A stretch of 64,000 bases of DNA from Aliitabrizicola sp041905595 (GTDB taxonomy: Bacteria; Pseudomonadota; Alphaproteobacteria; Rhodobacterales; Rhodobacteraceae): contig JAYRKT010000013.1 in NCBI GenBank assembly GCA_041905595.1, forward strand, positions 1 through 64,000, given 5' to 3'. How positions within the stretch are numbered: position 1 is the stretch's first letter; each line of letters begins with the position of its first letter. The notes below the pieces were generated by a model that did not search any database, had not been told where the DNA came from, and worked only from the letters and a program-made list of their open reading frames with translations. The position numbers were made by a program, and so were the translations under genes. Positions 52,464 to 60,902 of the stretch are shown piece after piece.

Positions 52464-53482
52464 GGACCGCCCTCCTCGACCTCCGCCTCCGCCCGCTCGC
52501 CGGTGACCTCGGCATAGAGGGCGCGCAGGACTTCGGGGATACCCTTGCCAGTTACGCCCGACATGGAGAAAACCGGGCCACCCGACGCCTTTTCCAGCGC
52601 CTTGCGGCGGGTGGAGAGCGTCTTGGCATCCAGCGCGTCGATCTTGTTGATGGCGGTGATCCGCGGCTTGTCCGCCAGCGTGCCGCCATAGGCCTCGAGC
52701 TCGCCGATGATCGTGCGATAGTCCTTGGTGATGGTGGACGAGGTGCCATCGACGAGGTGCAACAGCACCGCGCAGCGTTCGACATGGGCGAGGAACTGGT
52801 CGCCAAGGCCCCTGCCCTCGCTCGCCCCCTCGATCAGGCCGGGAATGTCGGCCATGACGAATTCGTGCCCGTCGATGCCGACGACGCCGAGGTTCGGCAC
52901 CAGCGTGGTGAAGGGATAATCCGCGATCTTCGGCCGTGCGTTCGAGGTCGCGGCAAGGAAGGTCGACTTTCCCGCATTGGGCAGGCCGACAAGCCCGGCA
53001 TCGGCAATCAGCTTCAGCCGCAGCCAGATTGTCCGCTCGACCCCCTCCTGCCCCGGGTTGGCGCGGGCGGGGGCACGATTGGTGGCCGACTTGAACTGCA
53101 TGTTGCCCCAGCCGCCATTGCCCCCCTTGGCGAGAAGCACGCGCTGCCCGACCTCGGTCAGGTCGGCAATCACCGTCTCTTCATCCTCGTCGAGGATCTC
53201 GGTTCCCACCGGAACCTTCAGCACGATGTCGTCGCCGGTCTTTCCGGTGCGCTGGCTGCCCATGCCGGGCTGGCCGCTCTTGGCGAAGAAATGCTGCTGG
53301 TAACGGAAGTCGATCAGCGTGTTCAGCCCCTCGACCGCCTCGGCCCAGACCGAACCACCATTGCCGCCGTCGCCGCCATCGGGGCCACCGAACTCGACGA
53401 ATTTCTCGCGCCGGAAGCTGACGCAGCCCGACCCGCCGCCACCCGAGCGGATATAGACTTTGGCGAGGTCGAGGAACTTCAT
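52451..53482 (-). CDS. obgE: Obg-family GTPase (ribosome assembly)
   Basis: A 343-residue essential GTPase binding the 50S precursor. The glycine-rich Obg fold (KVYIRSGGGGSGCVSFRREK, FGGPDGGDGGNGGSV) covers residues 1-158. The G domain has GLPNAGKSTFL (G1), DYPFTTL (G2), DIPGLIEGA (G3) and NKID (G4). The Obg C-terminal extension is short and acidic, as in other alphaproteobacteria. It overlaps proB and belongs to the conserved rplU-rpmA-obgE order, here interrupted by a GNAT gene. Confidence 0.96.
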   Translation of the reverse strand: MKFLDLAKVYIRSGGGGSGCVSFRREKFVEFGGPDGGDGGNGGSVWAEAVEGLNTLIDFRYQQHFFAKSGQPGMGSQRTGKTGDDIVLKVPVGTEILDEDEETVIADLTEVGQRVLLAKGGNGGWGNMQFKSATNRAPARANPGQEGVERTIWLRLKLIADAGLVGLPNAGKSTFLAATSNARPKIADYPFTTLVPNLGVVGIDGHEFVMADIPGLIEGASEGRGLGDQFLAHVERCAVLLHLVDGTSSTITKDYRTIIGELEAYGGTLADKPRITAINKIDALDAKTLSTRRKALEKASGGPVFSMSGVTGKGIPEVLRALYAEVTGERAEAEVEEGGPWQP

Positions 53483-53574
53483 GGGTCAGGGCTTTCCGAG
53501 GGGATCAGGTCTTGGCGATAGACCCGGACGGGCCGGGGCGCAAGCCTCGGCCCGCTTCCCGGCCCGACCGAGGA

Positions 53575-54126
53575 TCAGTCGAGCTTGCGAATATAGGTCC
53601 AGGTTGGGACGCGGGCGTTGCGGGCGACGCTGAAGGTCTCGGCATCGCCGATATATTCGAAGCCGTTGTTGGTCAGCACTCGGGCAGAACCGGGATTGTC
53701 CTGGAACACTTCGGCAAAGATCGTGCGCGCGCCCTGCGGGTTCGCCGCGATCAGGCCGCGGACGGCTTCCGAGGCAAAGCCCGCATTCCAGAACGCCGGC
53801 GCGACCCAGTATCCGATCTCGGACTGGGCGCGGTCCATCTTCTTCAGCGAGATGACGCCCAGAACCTCGGACAAGCCCGAGGCGGAGCCATCCATCACCC
53901 AGACGTCCTCGTCCGACTTGCCGGACATCGCCCTGGTCACGAAGGCCTCGGCGGCGCCGGGCGGCAGCGGGTGCGGGATCGAGCGCGTGGCCTCGGCCAC
54001 ACGGCGATCACCGGCATACATTGCAAAGAGGCCGGCATCGGAAATCCGGACCGGCCGCAGAACGAACCGCCCCGCCGGCAGCGCCGTAGCGGACGCCTGC
54101 GTTGCGATCGTCATGTCGAGTGTCAT
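53575..54126 (-). CDS. GNAT-family N-acetyltransferase (RimJ/RimL type)
   Basis: A 183-residue acetyltransferase: RFVLRPVRISDAGLFAMYAGD, EIGYWVAPAFWNAGFASEAV (the acetyl-CoA pyrophosphate-binding region of the RimJ/RimL group) and NPGSARVLTNNGFEYIGDAE. Such enzymes acetylate ribosomal proteins or small molecules. ATG 54126 was chosen because GAAGGAGGGAA precedes it. It sits between rpmA and obgE, inside an otherwise ribosome-linked operon, which hints at a translation-related substrate. Confidence 0.88.
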   Translation of the reverse strand: MTLDMTIATQASATALPAGRFVLRPVRISDAGLFAMYAGDRRVAEATRSIPHPLPPGAAEAFVTRAMSGKSDEDVWVMDGSASGLSEVLGVISLKKMDRAQSEIGYWVAPAFWNAGFASEAVRGLIAANPQGARTIFAEVFQDNPGSARVLTNNGFEYIGDAETFSVARNARVPTWTYIRKLD

Positions 54127-54330
54127 GGCTTCCCTCCTTCGAAGCGCATGCGGGGAGTTCTCCCCTGTTCCGTCGCGGCCCTTGCGGGGCCGAGACCCTC
54201 CCCCTACCGGAACAAGATGGCGATCACGTGTCATGCGCCCAAGCCCTGCAGGAACAATATGTCGAAAAACTTAAGGGGGACCGGCGTTTCCGCCGATCCC
54301 CCGATGTGACACCCGTCTGGGGCTTTCGGC

Positions 54331-54600
54331 TTACTCGGCGGCCTCCGCCGACGGGAGAACCGAAATGAAGGTGCGGCCCTTGAGGCCCTTCTTGAAGGTC
54401 ACTCGGCCCTCGACCACGGCGAAGATCGTGTGGTCGGTACCCATGCCGACGCCCTCACCCGGGAACCAGGTGGTGCCGCGCTGGCGAACGATGATGTTGC
54501 CCGGGGCAGCTACTTGGCCACCATAGAGCTTGACGCCCAGACGACGGCCCGCGGAGTCGCGGCCGTTGCGGGAAGAACCGCCTGCTTTCTTGTGTGCCAT
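54331..54600 (-). CDS. rpmA: 50S ribosomal protein L27
   Basis: An 89-residue bL27 protein: MAHKKAGGSSRNGRDSAGRR, LGVKLYGGQVAAPGNIIVRQRG and GVGMGTDHTIFAVVEG are fully conserved. The N-terminus begins directly with AHKK, so no Firmicutes-type cleavable extension exists. It follows rplU after 6 bases and is co-transcribed with it. Confidence 0.98.
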   Translation of the reverse strand: MAHKKAGGSSRNGRDSAGRRLGVKLYGGQVAAPGNIIVRQRGTTWFPGEGVGMGTDHTIFAVVEGRVTFKKGLKGRTFISVLPSAEAAE

Positions 54601-54606
54601 CTGTCG

Positions 54607-55059
54607 TTACTCCTGGGCAGCGGCGGCCTTGGCGGCGCGCTTCGGTTTCGCGGGGGCCTCGGCGGCTTTCGCACCGGGCGCTTCGTGCGAAGCGCGGCGC
54701 GCATCGGCGGTGCCGGTCGCGGCGGCGACGCCCGACTTCTCGGCGCCCGAGGCGAGGATGTCGGTCACGCGGACCAGCGTCAGGTGCTGACGATGACCCT
54801 TCGTGCGCTGCGACGAATGCTTCCGGCGGCGCTTGACGTAGTGGATGGTCTTCTCGCCCTTGATCTGGTCGATCACCTCGGCCTGCACGGCAGCGCCAGC
54901 GACGAGGGGCGAGCCGACGGTGACCGAGTCGCCGCCAACCATCAGGATTTCATTGAACTGGATCTTGTCGCCAGCGATGGCCGCGAGCTTTTCAACGCGC
55001 AGGACGTCACCCGCCTGCACCTTGTATTGCTTGCCGCCCGTCTTGAGGACCGCGAACAT
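54607..55059 (-). CDS. rplU: 50S ribosomal protein L21 with C-terminal extension
   Basis: A 150-residue bL21. Residues 1-105 are the normal protein (MFAVLKTGGKQYKVQAGDV, YVKRRRKHSSQRTKGHRQHLTLVRV). The last 45 residues are an Ala/Lys/Pro-rich tail absent from the 103-residue Escherichia coli form. Such low-complexity tails are common in alphaproteobacterial L21. ATG 55059 was chosen by family alignment and the AAGGAAAGACC before it. First gene of rplU-rpmA-GNAT-obgE. Confidence 0.97.
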   Translation of the reverse strand: MFAVLKTGGKQYKVQAGDVLRVEKLAAIAGDKIQFNEILMVGGDSVTVGSPLVAGAAVQAEVIDQIKGEKTIHYVKRRRKHSSQRTKGHRQHLTLVRVTDILASGAEKSGVAAATGTADARRASHEAPGAKAAEAPAKPKRAAKAAAAQE

Positions 55060-55152
55060 GGGTCTTTCCTTCTTCTCTGCCGCGTCCTGTGGCCCCGGGG
55101 TCAACCGGCGTTAGGTGCCTCGAACAGCGCGCCCCGCTTCCGGGACGATATG

Positions 55153-55183
55153 AAACAAAAAGCCCCGGCCGGGCAGACGCCCT
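55153..55183 (-). terminator. Intrinsic terminator upstream of rplU
   Basis: On the minus strand overlapping GC hairpins (GGGCGTCTGCCC and GCCCGGCCGGGGC at 55162-55182) run into TTTTTGTTT (55153-55161). It ends the transcript of the DUF2059 gene, whose stop is at 55244, before rplU. It could also act as an attenuator in the rplU leader if transcription starts further upstream. Confidence 0.75.
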
Positions 55184-55243
55184 TCCGGAGATGCGGTCAT
55201 ATCGGGCAATGACTGCGGATTGTCAAGCGCCGGCAAGCGCCGA

Positions 55244-56110
55244 TCAGATATCCTGACCGGCCAGAACCCGGGCCGCCGCGCGCCCCAGTTCCTTCGAGAT
55301 GTCGGCATAGACCGCGCCATAGGCGGCGAAGAGCGCCGCGTTGATGGTTTGGCCGGCATGGCTTTGCGAAAACGCGATGTAATCGCCAAGCTCTGCGTCA
55401 CTCAGCGGCTGATAGGCCAGCGCCAGATACGGCATCAACCAGTCTTCGGTCTCGCGCCGCACCTGCGGCTCCTGCGCCTGGACTTCGGCAAGGATCTCTT
55501 CCTCGTCCATCCGGTCGCCGGCGAAAGCGCCGCCGTCGTTCATGCCGTGATAGAACGCAAGATTGGCGTTCATCGTGCCCGCGACGTTCTCTTCGATCAG
55601 GTTGTTCGCTTCGACAAACTGGCGAAGGTCGCGCAGACGGCCGCGATCCCTGTCCTCGAGCCCCGACCAGGACAGCTGCGCCGCCTCTTCCGCAGCCGGG
55701 TCGAGCATGGCGCGGCGCGCGTCGATCTCGAGCCCAACGATCCGCTTGCCGAGCGGTCCGGTAAAGAACGCGAGGATAGCCGGGACATCCTGCGGCGCGG
55801 CGTCGAGATGCCTGGCGAAGACGTCATCGAACTGCGCCCGGACAGATGGGGCGCCATAGATCTGGGCCACCATCTCCTGCCAGCGGATGCTGTCCCCATC
55901 GGGGAATAGCTCGCCCGCAAGGTCCTTGCCGTAGTCTACCCCCTCGTCGCGCATGACCTCGAGCAGGTCAGGCACCCTGAGCGCCACTGCAACGTCCTGC
56001 GCCGTGGCAGGCCGGGCCTCGGCGCCCGGGATCGCAAGGAAAAGCGCAACAGACAGGGCAAGAAATCGCGTGAACAAGACCGGACTCCACAGGACCGCAG
56101 CCACCGGCAT
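55244..56110 (-). CDS. DUF2059 secreted protein
   Basis: A 288-residue exported protein with DUF2059-like pattern: a signal peptide (FTRFLALSVALFLAIPGAEA), then helical domains rich in acidic residues (FDDVFARHLDAAPQDVPAILAFFTGPLGKRIVGLE... and SDAELGDYIAFSQSHAGQTINAALFAAY). The ATG at 56110 is used, but a TTG at 56077 has GGAG seven bases upstream and gives a cleaner signal peptide, so the start is uncertain. The frame extended to 56515 covers tRNA-Ser antisense and is not real. Function unknown. Confidence 0.75.
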   Translation of the reverse strand: MPVAAVLWSPVLFTRFLALSVALFLAIPGAEARPATAQDVAVALRVPDLLEVMRDEGVDYGKDLAGELFPDGDSIRWQEMVAQIYGAPSVRAQFDDVFARHLDAAPQDVPAILAFFTGPLGKRIVGLEIDARRAMLDPAAEEAAQLSWSGLEDRDRGRLRDLRQFVEANNLIEENVAGTMNANLAFYHGMNDGGAFAGDRMDEEEILAEVQAQEPQVRRETEDWLMPYLALAYQPLSDAELGDYIAFSQSHAGQTINAALFAAYGAVYADISKELGRAAARVLAGQDI

Positions 56111-56283
56111 CAAGGCCGGACGTTCCGGCAGGCTAGGACCTTCCGGAAGGACTGCCAAGCCCCGCTGCACAGCCGCGAAACACCACGTAACTGGCTGTTT
56201 CATTTGGCCGGAAAAGTCCGCAGAATCGGGCTTGCAAGCCGCAGCCCGCTCGACTAAACCCGCCGCCGACGACCCCCAGATGC

Positions 56284-56373
56284 GGAGAGGTGCCGGAGTG
56301 GTCGATCGGGGCGGTCTCGAAAACCGTTGAGCGTGCAAGCGTTCCGTGGGTTCGAATCCCACCCTCTCCGCCA
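56284..56373 (+). tRNA. serX: tRNA-Ser (anticodon CGA)
   Basis: A 90-base class II tRNA. The acceptor stem GGAGAGG (56284-56290) pairs with CCTCTCC (56363-56369), discriminator G, and CCA is encoded at 56371-56373. The anticodon loop CTCGAAA carries CGA, reading serine codon UCG. A long variable arm (TTGAGCGTGCAAGCGTTCCGT region) and T-loop TTCGAAT are present. Confidence 0.96.
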
Positions 56374-56874
56374 CTTGCCCCTGCTGGTTTTCCCGATTTG
56401 CGGTTTCTCCGCAAAGCCTAGCAATGTCAGCAACTTGCGAACGATATTGACGATCTTTGGCGACCCAGATCCCAGCTTGGAGCGCGTCTTCCGGCGGCAG
56501 TCTCAACCTCGCCACCCGCCGATTTGGTTTATTGGATCTTCCTATTGCGCAGGTGTTAACGGGGACTATCAGTTATTTGCGCCAGCAACCCTCCACCGAC
56601 AATCTTTGGTAGGGACTCAGGCTGAGGAGCGAACGGCGTGGAACCGCCGCGTCATCCCTGGAACTGATCCCCGGCCTTTGGCCAGCGCCTGCCGCTGGCC
56701 AAAGACTCTCCTTGGCGCTGCAGGGTATTTTCAGTCGGTTGAGTCCAAGGCCTGCCGTCCAGCCCGGAGGGGTGACCCCTCCCCGGACTCGACGCGGCCC
56801 TCGGTTGGAATCCCTGAGTTGACATCGGGGCCACCTGACAGGCGAGCCGGCGTCACGGCTGCAAGACCGATCGT
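56374..56874. other. Gene-free structured region between tRNA-Ser and the GAF gene
   Basis: About 500 bases without a convincing gene. It holds a perfect 12-bp hairpin, CTTTGGCCAGCG (56676-56687) with CGCTGGCCAAAG (56693-56704) around CCTGC, and a second one, GGAGGGG/CCCCTCC (56766-56782, loop TGA). The first 200 bases are AT-richer than the surroundings. Location next to a tRNA fits a site of past integration, but I see no integrase, direct repeat or transposase remnant that I can name. Reading frames through it start inside the tRNA and are not credible. Confidence 0.5.
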
Positions 56875-57321
56875 TCAATGCCGCAACCGGAACTCCGAAA
56901 ATGCCTTTCTCAATCGCGGTGTTTCGGAACGGACGAGTTCCTCAAGTTCCGCCACGCGAGCCGGAGTGAAATGACCCGCCAAATCCAGCAGGTTGACGGT
57001 TCCGACGACCGTGCCATCACCGACAACCGGGATGTTCATCGCGGACGCGCAGCCGAGCGAATTTATGAGTTCGTGATCGGAAAAATAGAGCGCGAATTCC
57101 GGCGTGTCGTTCGCAACGAAGGTCTCTCCCCTTTCCAGAACCCGGGCGCTCCAGCCATCGGAACCGATTGGTTTCGTACCGGATACGGGGTAGGCAACCG
57201 GATGAGAAGTATAGCAGCGGCGCGCCAGCCCTGCCTCCCGGTCCACGACGGTTACCGTGAACAGGATGACCCCGGCGGCGCGCTGAAGGTCTTCGAACAC
57301 ATCGGTAGCTGTCTCTGACAT
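56875..57321 (-). CDS. GAF-domain protein
   Basis: A 148-residue protein made of a single GAF-like domain: FTVTVVDREAGLARRCYTSHPVAYPVSGTKPI, FVANDTPEFALYFSDHELINSLGCASAMNIPVVGDGTVVGTVNLLDLAG. A Cys at position 91 in the ligand pocket region is notable. The gene is 29 bases downstream of the last ABC-transporter ATPase gene and probably in the same transcript; AACCGAGAAGCC precedes ATG 57321. A stand-alone GAF protein in a transport operon may sense or bind the transported compound; this is inference. Confidence 0.8.
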   Translation of the reverse strand: MSETATDVFEDLQRAAGVILFTVTVVDREAGLARRCYTSHPVAYPVSGTKPIGSDGWSARVLERGETFVANDTPEFALYFSDHELINSLGCASAMNIPVVGDGTVVGTVNLLDLAGHFTPARVAELEELVRSETPRLRKAFSEFRLRH

Positions 57322-57350
57322 GGCAACTGGCTTCTCGGTTGGATCTGCGG

Positions 57351-58106
57351 TCAGGCGCGGGCGGTGAGGGGACGATATCCTTCCGAGGCCAGCAGCAAGT
57401 CCCGCGTATAAGGTTCTGTTGCGTCGTGGGCCTGCAGTCTGGCGCGGGTCAGCTCTTCCACGACCTGGCCATGCTGCATCACCAGCAGCCGCTCGCACAT
57501 ATGGGCGACGACAGCCAGATCATGACTGACCAGGATATAGGTCAGCCCCCGTTCGGCGCGCAGTCTGTCGAGCAGGTTCAGCACCTCTGCCTGGATGGAC
57601 GCGTCAAGGGCAGATGTCGGCTCGTCGAGCAGAAGCACTCGCGGCTCAAGGATAAGGGCGCGCGCGATGGCAACGCGCTGGCGCTGGCCGCCGGACAGTT
57701 GGTGGGGATACCGAAAGCGGAAGCCGTGGCCAAGACCGACATCCTCGAGCGCCTGCTCGATCCTGGTCTCACGGTCCTTGAAACCGTGGATGGCGAGGGG
57801 TTCGGAAAGCACCCGGTCGACCGTATGGAGGGGGTGAAGCGAGGCATAGGGGTCCTGGAAGACCATCTGGACGCGGCGATAGAAATCCGGATTCTTGGGG
57901 GTCGTGAGAGCCTTTCCATCCAGCAGGATATGCCCGGCGGTTGTGGGCGCCAGACCGCAAATCGCGCGCAGCACCGTCGACTTTCCCGATCCGCTTTCCC
58001 CGACGATCCCGTAGCTTTCCCCTTCCGCGACATCGAAGGAGACGCCCCTGACTGCCGCAACCGGCCCGAACATGACGACAAGATCTTCTACCTGGATCAG
58101 AGGCAT
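57351..58106 (-). CDS. Peptide/nickel-type ABC transporter ATPase, DppF/OppF-like
   Basis: A 251-residue ATPase: Walker A GESGSGKST, Q-loop VFQDPYASLHP, signature LSGGQRQRVAIARAL, Walker B VLLLDEPTSALD and H-loop SHD. It is the second ATPase of the operon; its ATG overlaps the stop of the first by one base (TGATG). The oligopeptide C-terminal extension with a cysteine-rich cluster is missing, so it is shorter than typical OppF (about 320 residues). It powers import of the ligand captured by the binding protein encoded at 60903. Confidence 0.92.
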   Translation of the reverse strand: MPLIQVEDLVVMFGPVAAVRGVSFDVAEGESYGIVGESGSGKSTVLRAICGLAPTTAGHILLDGKALTTPKNPDFYRRVQMVFQDPYASLHPLHTVDRVLSEPLAIHGFKDRETRIEQALEDVGLGHGFRFRYPHQLSGGQRQRVAIARALILEPRVLLLDEPTSALDASIQAEVLNLLDRLRAERGLTYILVSHDLAVVAHMCERLLVMQHGQVVEELTRARLQAHDATEPYTRDLLLASEGYRPLTARA

Positions 58107-58933
58107 CAGCGGGCCCAATCCGCATCGCGCTGCAGGGTTGGAAGCGGCCTGGCATCGCCTTCGATCGTCGGCAGGCATTTGAAGAGGCCCTGCGTATAGG
58201 GGTGCTTCGCCTGTGCCAGTTCAGAAGCCTTTACCTCCTCCACCATCCGCCCGGCATACATCACGAGAACGCGGTCGCAGAAGGAACTGACCAGGCGAAG
58301 GTCGTGGCTGATGAAGATGAGCCCCATCCCCCGTTCGGTCACGAGACGGTCAAGGATGCGCAAGACCTCGATCTGGACGGTCACGTCAAGCGCCGATGTC
58401 GGTTCATCGGCGATAAGCAGGTCGGGCTCGGTTATGAGCATCATCGCGATCATCGCGCGCTGTCCCATGCCTCCCGAAAGCTCGTGGGGATAGGCGCCGA
58501 AAACCCGCTTTGGATCGCGGATCTGCACGGCCTCGAGCATTGCCATCGCCCGATCCTTCGCCTCGGCTCTGCTGGAGGTGCGACGAGCGGCCTCGATCAG
58601 CTGCCGGCCGATCGTCATGACCGGATTGAGCGAGAATTTCGGGTCCTGCATGATAAGCGAAATGCGTATCCCGCGCAGCGCGCGCCATGTAGCCGCGGAT
58701 GCGTCCCGCAGGTCGATCCCGTCGAACTCAAGCAGCTTTGCAGTTGCCCTGCCCGGTGGCGGCGTAAGCCCAAGTATGGCCCGACCGGTCTGCGACTTGC
58801 CCGAACCGCTTTCCCCGACAATGCCAAGCCGTTCCCGTCCGAGTTGGAAGCTGACCCCGCGAACCACTTCGGCCGGTCCGTTGCGGGACGGGAATGACAC
58901 GCGAAGATCATCGACGGTCAGCAAAGCGGTCAT
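58106..58933 (-). CDS. Peptide/nickel-type ABC transporter ATPase, DppD/OppD-like
   Basis: A 275-residue ATPase: Walker A GESGSGKSQT (Thr two residues later than usual), MQDPKFSLNPVMTIG, signature LSGGMGQRAMIAMML, Walker B LLIADEPTSALD and a SHD H-loop. The C-terminal HPYTQGLFKCLPTIEG is the start of the OppD/DppD extension, which here lacks the usual iron-sulfur cysteine set. The ATG at 58933 overlaps the stop of the permease gene (58930). It forms a heterodimer with the DppF-like ATPase. Confidence 0.92.
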   Translation of the reverse strand: MTALLTVDDLRVSFPSRNGPAEVVRGVSFQLGRERLGIVGESGSGKSQTGRAILGLTPPPGRATAKLLEFDGIDLRDASAATWRALRGIRISLIMQDPKFSLNPVMTIGRQLIEAARRTSSRAEAKDRAMAMLEAVQIRDPKRVFGAYPHELSGGMGQRAMIAMMLITEPDLLIADEPTSALDVTVQIEVLRILDRLVTERGMGLIFISHDLRLVSSFCDRVLVMYAGRMVEEVKASELAQAKHPYTQGLFKCLPTIEGDARPLPTLQRDADWAR

Positions 58934-59832
58934 TTGCGCGCCTTCGGATCGAGGACGTCGCGGAGGCCGTCGCCCAGAAGGTTGAAGCCCAACGACACCA
59001 GGAAAATGGCCACGCCGGGCATGGTTGAAACCCACCACTGGTCGATGATGAAGCGCCGCCCCCCCGCGATCATCGCGCCCCATTCGGGCAAAGGTGGCTG
59101 CGCTCCCAGCCCCAGGAAGCCGAGACCTGCCGCGGTCAGGATGATGCCCGCCATGTCCAGCGTCACCCGGACGATCACCGAAGACAGGCAAAGAGGAGCA
59201 ACATGTCCCCAGAGGATGCGGGTTGACGACGCGCCTTGCAGGCGGATGGCACCGATGAAATCACTGTCGCGCACGGTCAGCGTCTCGGCCCGAGCAAGCC
59301 GCGCGTAGGGCGGCCAAGATGTGATGGCGATGGCAAGGATCGCATTCTCGATGCCTGGACCAAGGGCCGCGACGAAAGCCAGCGCCAGCACGAGCCGAGG
59401 GAATGCCAGGAAGATGTCGGTGATCCGCATCAGCACGACATCGACCCACCCGCCCAGATAGCCTGCCGTGGTTCCCACCAGCAGACCGATCGGCGTCGCG
59501 ATCAAGGCCACCAGGATGACAACCATGAGGGTCAGACGCGACCCGTATATCACGCGGCTGAAGATGTCCCTTGCCAGTTCATCGGTTCCGAACGGATGCG
59601 CCCAGGAAGGGGGAAGCAGACGGTCCAGCCGCAGGTCCCCGCCGACGATCGGATCATAGGGGGCAAGCAGCGGGGCGAAGATCGCGACAACGATCAATGC
59701 CACCACGATCCCAAGACCGATCAGCGCCAGCCCGTTCCGGCGCAGCGCCAGCCATGTCCTGTACGCCTGCCCCAACCGCGCCTGACGGCGCGACGCGGGT
59801 TGCTCGGTCAACAGCCATTCCCGATCGCTCAC
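58930..59832 (-). CDS. ABC transporter permease, DppC-like
   Basis: A 300-residue inner-membrane permease with an N-terminal OppC-type helix (NGLALIGLGIVVALIVVAIFAPLLAPYDP), the HPFGTDELARDIFSRVIYGSR motif of the family and the coupling EAA-like loop (EFIGAIRLQGASSTRI-type, here DSDFIGAIRLQGA). Five to six membrane helices are expected. It overlaps the DppB-like gene by four bases and the ATPase gene by four. Confidence 0.93.
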   Translation of the reverse strand: MSDREWLLTEQPASRRQARLGQAYRTWLALRRNGLALIGLGIVVALIVVAIFAPLLAPYDPIVGGDLRLDRLLPPSWAHPFGTDELARDIFSRVIYGSRLTLMVVILVALIATPIGLLVGTTAGYLGGWVDVVLMRITDIFLAFPRLVLALAFVAALGPGIENAILAIAITSWPPYARLARAETLTVRDSDFIGAIRLQGASSTRILWGHVAPLCLSSVIVRVTLDMAGIILTAAGLGFLGLGAQPPLPEWGAMIAGGRRFIIDQWWVSTMPGVAIFLVSLGFNLLGDGLRDVLDPKARK

Positions 59833-60902
59833 CGCAGGGCCACCCTTCGACGGACGCGAGGATCAAGCAGGTTGTAAAGCAGGTCGGATAGCATGTTGAG
59901 ACAGACGAAGATCGCGCCGATCAGCAGTGTCCCCCCCAGCACGGCATTCATGTCGGCAACCTGGAGACTGTTGGTCAGGTACTGCCCCAGCCCCGGCCAG
60001 GAAAACACAGTCTCGGTCAGCACCGAGCCTTCAAGCAGGCTGGCGTAACTAAGGGCGACGACCGTCACGAGCGGCACCGCCGCATTGCGCAAGGCATGAA
60101 CCCAGATGATCCGCCATTCGGGCACACCTTTGACGCGGGCTGTAGTGATGTATTCCCGTCCGAGTTCCGTCAGCATGAAGCTGCGCGTCATGCGGCTGAT
60201 ATAGGCGAGCGAGTAATAGCCAAGAAGCGATGCGGGCAAGATGATGTGGGAAAAGACGTTGCGAAACGCATCCCACTGACCCTGCATCGCGGAATCCAGC
60301 AACAGCAGTCCGGTGGATGGCGAGACGCTGTATTCATAGGAGATGTCGATCCTTCCCGGCCCCTCGACCCAGCCCAGGCGGGCATAGAAGACCAGCAGGC
60401 CGACAAGCCCGAGCCAGAAGATGGGCACGGAGTATCCGATCAGCCCGACGACCCTGACGATCTGATCGACCAGTTTGCCCGACTTCACGGCCGACAGGAT
60501 CCCAAGCGGAATACCAAGCACAGTACCGATGATGATCGAAACCGTCGCCAGTTCCAGCGTCGCCGGAAAGGCGCGACGGAGATCTTCCAGCACTGGCCGC
60601 TTGGACAGGAACGAGTTGCCGAGATTGCCGGACAGGATGCTTTGCACGTAGAGCAGGAACTGCTGCCAGAGGGGTTTGTCCAACCCCATCTCGAGGTACA
60701 TCTTGTCGTAGGTCGACTTGCTCGCCCGGTCGCCAACGGCAGCCAGGACCGGGTCAACGGGAATGAGTCGGCTGATCATGAAGGTGATGAACAGCAGCCC
60801 CAGAAAGGTCACCGCCACGGTGACCAGCAGGCTGATGATCTTCCAGGAGATCGACGAGATGGCGCTGTCGCGCCATCTCGAGCGGAGCGGAAGCCCCGTC
60901 AT
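59829..60902 (-). CDS. ABC transporter permease, DppB-like
   Basis: A 357-residue permease: N-terminal membrane helix (VAVTFLGLLFITFMISRLIPVDPV), MGLDKPLWQQFLLYVQSILSGNLGNSFLSKRPV, and the EAA loop REYITTARVKGVPEWRIIWVHALRNA. It is slightly longer than typical DppB because of an N-terminal extension (residues 1-25). It starts immediately before the stop of the binding-protein gene is reached (adjacent bases 60902/60903), so the genes abut. Confidence 0.93.
   Translation of the reverse strand: MTGLPLRSRWRDSAISSISWKIISLLVTVAVTFLGLLFITFMISRLIPVDPVLAAVGDRASKSTYDKMYLEMGLDKPLWQQFLLYVQSILSGNLGNSFLSKRPVLEDLRRAFPATLELATVSIIIGTVLGIPLGILSAVKSGKLVDQIVRVVGLIGYSVPIFWLGLVGLLVFYARLGWVEGPGRIDISYEYSVSPSTGLLLLDSAMQGQWDAFRNVFSHIILPASLLGYYSLAYISRMTRSFMLTELGREYITTARVKGVPEWRIIWVHALRNAAVPLVTVVALSYASLLEGSVLTETVFSWPGLGQYLTNSLQVADMNAVLGGTLLIGAIFVCLNMLSDLLYNLLDPRVRRRVALR

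Noticed and set aside
56111..56515. N-terminal extension of the DUF2059 frame across the tRNA
   Set aside because: It would translate the antisense of tRNA-Ser; family length and the signal peptide place the start near 56077-56110.
56327..56974. 215-residue plus-strand frame starting inside tRNA-Ser
   Set aside because: It begins in the tRNA (the familiar false start around its T-arm) and ends antisense to the GAF gene; composition is not protein-like.
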